Shown here: piece after piece, positions 62,155 to 64,000 of the stretch
Layout of the letters: the number at the start of each line of letters is the position of its first letter
Numbering within the stretch: the stretch's first letter is position 1
NCBI RefSeq assembly: GCF_003713065.1
Contig: NZ_CP033433.1
Coordinates: 4,031,001 to 4,095,000 of the forward strand
From: Cohnella candidum
Lineage (GTDB): Bacteria; Bacillota; Bacilli; Paenibacillales; Paenibacillaceae
Reading direction: 5' to 3'
Length of the DNA: 64,000 nt
Notes under the pieces: generated by a model
Seen by the model: only the letters and a program-made list of their open reading frames with translations
What the model was told of the DNA's origin: nothing
The model's database searches: none
Position numbers and translations under genes: made by a program

Positions 62155-62565
62155 TTAACGTACATCCTCGAAATTCCGCAGCAGGCGTTCGCCCAGCTCT
62201 TTTTCATTTGTTTTTAACTCTTGCATGATCGGAATGCTCATGTCGGTATTCGGGTTGTATTGAAGCCCCCAGTGCATGATGGCGAATAAAACCGGAATAA
62301 GGTCCAGCGCTTTTTGCGTTGGCCGGTACATCGTTTGAGCCCGATTGGTCTCGCCTTCAATTTTGTTGAGCAAGCCTGAATCTACAAGGGTTTGGAGGCG
62401 TGCGCTCAAAATATTGGTCGCGATGCCTTCGCGCGAAGCCAGGAATTCGCGGTAATACCGCTTGTTATGGATGAGGACGTCCCGAAGAATGACCAGACTC
62501 CAAGGATCCCCCCATATGTCGAGCGCATATACAATCGGACATACGGTGGATGTTCGCTTTTTCAT
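62155..62565 (-). CDS. HxlR-family regulator
   Basis: 136 residues, winged helix with the family opening STVCPIVYALDIWGDPWSLV (conserved Cys), YREFLASREGIATNILSARL and the wing. HxlR proteins sense formaldehyde, electrophiles or redox state through that Cys. ATG 62565 is selected over a longer frame; AAGG is close. 44 bases behind the cupin gene on the same strand. Confidence 0.86.
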   Translation of the reverse strand: MKKRTSTVCPIVYALDIWGDPWSLVILRDVLIHNKRYYREFLASREGIATNILSARLQTLVDSGLLNKIEGETNRAQTMYRPTQKALDLIPVLFAIMHWGLQYNPNTDMSIPIMQELKTNEKELGERLLRNFEDVR

Positions 62566-62609
62566 AGGCCTTATTATAAAATTCACACTTACTTTAAGCA
62601 AGTTCCGGC

Positions 62610-63029
62610 CTATTCTTGCCAGGTCACCGGCTTATCCAGTATGACGCCATCCGTTTGTACCCACTGACGGAGACTGCCCTCTTGGGCTTGAATCACGATG
62701 AACACTAAATCGCCGGTACCGTGATTGCGAAGCGTGCGTTCTCCTTGCGGCAAAACACGAACCGCACTTCCTTCCTTTACGTCAAAAGTCTGTCCGTCCA
62801 CCTGAAACTGGCCTTGGCCGCCAATGAAAAGGTACAGCTCCTCATTTTCACGATGGGTGTGATAGAACGGGATAGAACCTCCCTCCGGCAGCTGATTCAG
62901 TGAAACCTCCATGCCGGTGAGTCCAAGTCTATCCTTGAGAAAGTACTTACCTGGGACAGGATCCTTCGACATACTCAAAAGATTGTTAAAAGGACCTGCT
63001 TCCACAACGCTGAAATGAGTACCGTTCAT
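62610..63029 (-). CDS. Cupin-domain protein
   Basis: 139 residues, one cupin barrel: motif 1 IPFYHTHRENEELYLFIGGQGQF (His-x-His-x4-Glu metal ligands) and motif 2 VLPQGERTLRN (His expected near; NHGTGDL). Metal-dependent or ligand-binding role unknown. ATG 63029 has AAGGGAAG upstream. May be in an operon with HxlR. Confidence 0.85.
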   Translation of the reverse strand: MNGTHFSVVEAGPFNNLLSMSKDPVPGKYFLKDRLGLTGMEVSLNQLPEGGSIPFYHTHRENEELYLFIGGQGQFQVDGQTFDVKEGSAVRVLPQGERTLRNHGTGDLVFIVIQAQEGSLRQWVQTDGVILDKPVTWQE

Positions 63030-63138
63030 TCGCAAACTTCCCTTCGATTTGATATAGCGCCACACCATGTTGATACATAGAGTATAGGATTTGTACTTTT
63101 AAATTGCAAGTACAAATAGATGTGTAAACAAGCAGGGC

Positions 63139-63402
63139 CTATTTGTGGAGCAGATTCCGTAGAATTTCGGATACTTTCCCCTTGTTGAGCTGTTCCGGCG
63201 ACACCGCCTTGCCGTCCAAAGTAACCGCCGGCAAGGATCCGATTCCGTATTTTGCCGCACGGGACTGCAACTCGGCCTCGCATTCCGGACTGCCGACGTC
63301 ATAAACGAGTATGGAACATCGCGGGCAAGCCAACTCCCTGACTCTGGCTTCGAGATCATCCGATTGCGGGCTGCCGTCTTTAAAAATTTCGATCGTACTC
63401 AA
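63139..63402 (-). CDS. Thioredoxin-fold protein coupled to a MerR gene
   Basis: 87 residues. Strand-helix pattern STIEIFKDGSPQSDDLEARV, ILVYDVGSPECEAELQSRA, YGIGSLPAVTLDGK (cis-Pro loop) matches the thioredoxin/glutaredoxin fold, but the usual CxxC site after strand 1 reads SPQS; a CPRC occurs at the end of the first helix instead. So it may be a sensor or a changed redoxin. TTG 63402 overlaps the merR stop as TTGA with GGAGG 9 bases upstream. Confidence 0.7.
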   Translation of the reverse strand: MSTIEIFKDGSPQSDDLEARVRELACPRCSILVYDVGSPECEAELQSRAAKYGIGSLPAVTLDGKAVSPEQLNKGKVSEILRNLLHK

Positions 63403-63818
63403 TGCGCATCTTCCTCCCTTATTTTTTTCAGCACTGGGCAATTCCGTTGGGGAAGAGGATCGGATGGCGCGGAAAGTTCGACCGCTTGCTCCAGCAGCGA
63501 TTTGAAACTCGCCAGTCGGGTGATCTTTTCGTTGATTTCCACGATTTTAACGAGCGCCAGCGCCTGCATCTCTTCCACCGGAAAGTCGCTTTCCTGCTTG
63601 ATCAGCGCCAAAAGCTGCTTGATCTCATTCAGCGTAAATCCGAGATCCTGCGCTCTCTTGATCAGCCGAATGTCTTCGACAGCGGACTCCGAATACAGCC
63701 GATACCCCGAATCGCTTCTGGCGGGCTTCTGCAAAAGCTCGCGCTTTTCGTAATATTTCACGGTTTCCAGGTTGACGTTCGCCGCCTTGGCTACTTGCCC
63801 GATCGTGAGCCCCTTCAT
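63399..63818 (-). CDS. MerR-family regulator
   Basis: 139 residues: LTIGQVAKAANVNLETVKYY, EKRELLQKPARSDSGYRLYS winged helix and a long dimer helix, ending with NCPVLKKIREEDAH. Only one Cys near the end, so not a classical mercury MerR, yet closest to the metal branch. ATG 63818 follows GGGAGGAGG. Coupled to the thioredoxin-fold gene and driven from a 19-bp-spacer promoter. Confidence 0.87.
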   Translation of the reverse strand: MKGLTIGQVAKAANVNLETVKYYEKRELLQKPARSDSGYRLYSESAVEDIRLIKRAQDLGFTLNEIKQLLALIKQESDFPVEEMQALALVKIVEINEKITRLASFKSLLEQAVELSAPSDPLPQRNCPVLKKIREEDAH

Positions 63819-63840
63819 TGCGTTCCTCCTCCCTTCCTTA

Positions 63841-63871
63841 GGATAAACTCCGGACCATGGTACCGGGTCAA
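63841..63871 (-). promoter_or_regulatory. MerR-type promoter with 19-bp spacer
   Basis: Minus strand TTGACC (63871-63866), 19 bases with the dyad CCGGTACC-AT-GGTCCGG, TTATCC (63846-63841). Confidence 0.75.
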
Positions 63872-63876
63872 GCGGC

Positions 63877-63915
63877 AAAAATGCCGACAAGCCGACCCAT
63901 CGGGGGCCGGCTTGC
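63877..63915 (-). terminator. Terminator of the right-edge gene
   Basis: Hairpin CAAGCCGGCCCC / GGGTCGGCTTG, with ATTTTTG on the minus strand. Confidence 0.75.
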
Positions 63916-63919
63916 TCCG

Positions 63920-64000
63920 TTATTTCGTCAAGATGTTCAGCAGACGGTCGACTTCCTGCGTCCAATCCATGCCCATCGCCTTGGCATCTTGAAGCATAAG
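63920..64000 (-). CDS. C-terminal end of an unidentified gene, cut by window edge
   Basis: The last 26 codons on the minus strand read MLQDAKAMGMDWTQEVDRLL then NILTK and TAA, followed at once by a terminator. An open frame with a proper end suggests a real gene, possibly small; the family cannot be told. A weak similarity to helix-loop-helix SinI-type antirepressor peptides was noticed but is not secure. Confidence 0.5.
   Translation of the reverse strand, partial: LMLQDAKAMGMDWTQEVDRLLNILTK

Noticed and set aside
62004..62228. 74-codon frame after the phosphotransferase
   Set aside because: No ribosome site and runs through a terminator; the other frame shows the Hsp33-like remnant.

Overview
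The window looks like a chromosomal segment of a spore-forming Gram-positive bacterium of the Paenibacillaceae (Paenibacillus or Cohnella type). The reasons are moderately GC-rich coding sequence, frequent TTG and GTG starts behind strong GGAGG sites, a CotF-like spore coat protein, an S-layer homology protein, and relatives of Bacillus PaiA, YtrA, HelD and YetF. I see no rRNA, tRNA, phage, IS element or CRISPR array. The assignment rests on gene content alone.

Layout. 1-4078: redox genes (two aldo/keto reductases, a luciferase-like flavin oxidoreductase), an SRPBCC protein and a transglutaminase-like protein. 4088-6112: a soluble PAS chemoreceptor-like protein divergent from a MerR regulator with a B12-binding domain of the CarH/LitR photoreceptor type; five tandem 11-bp repeats cover the receptor promoter and two lie at the regulator's own promoter. 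6165-16347: TetR with a DrrAB-type ABC exporter, two overlapping MFS genes with a LysR, a MerR divergent from a cysteine-rich mini membrane protein, a two-component system and a third MFS exporter. 16495-25028: cell surface and spore genes (phosphodiester glycosidase, GT2-GtrA fusion, S-layer/Ig protein, two unknown proteins, a twin P-loop ATPase, a CotF-like protein). 25029-25400 holds a symmetric set of four 21-bp repeats. 25401-31872: mqo, a VTC-domain/DUF4956/Cthe_2159-like lipoprotein operon, an SGNH hydrolase and lspA.

31942-43336: small redox and acetyltransferase genes, a MATE exporter, a frameshifted GNAT gene, a five-gene operon (SRPBCC, EVE, MarR, glutathionyl-hydroquinone reductase-like, GNAT) behind a near-consensus promoter with tandem 15-bp repeats, an AraC-GyrI regulator, a MarR/quinone reductase pair and helD. 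43382-46998: an orphan promoter-terminator pair (possible small RNA), an ECF41-type sigma factor with its likely own promoter and a DoxX gene, an intracellular GH10 xylanase with a cre site, and a DUF421 protein. 47118-52209: a flavin monooxygenase with a 45-aa secreted-type peptide, a MerR/SDR pair and a YtrA-type ABC operon.

52279-59788 is a B12-sparing locus. nrdHIEF (B12-independent class Ib ribonucleotide reductase) sits behind a cobalamin riboswitch and terminator, divergent from metE (B12-independent methionine synthase), whose promoter has a LysR-type palindrome; a LysR gene lies convergent downstream. The riboswitch implies that a B12-dependent isozyme exists elsewhere in the genome. 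59855-64000: a DinB remnant, paiA-marR, a phosphotransferase, an Hsp33-like remnant, HxlR and cupin genes, and a MerR/thioredoxin-fold pair. Three separate MerR genes here have promoters with the 19-bp spacer typical of MerR activation. Cobalamin sensing appears twice by different mechanisms, protein at 5 kb and RNA at 56 kb; this is the most distinctive feature of the window.
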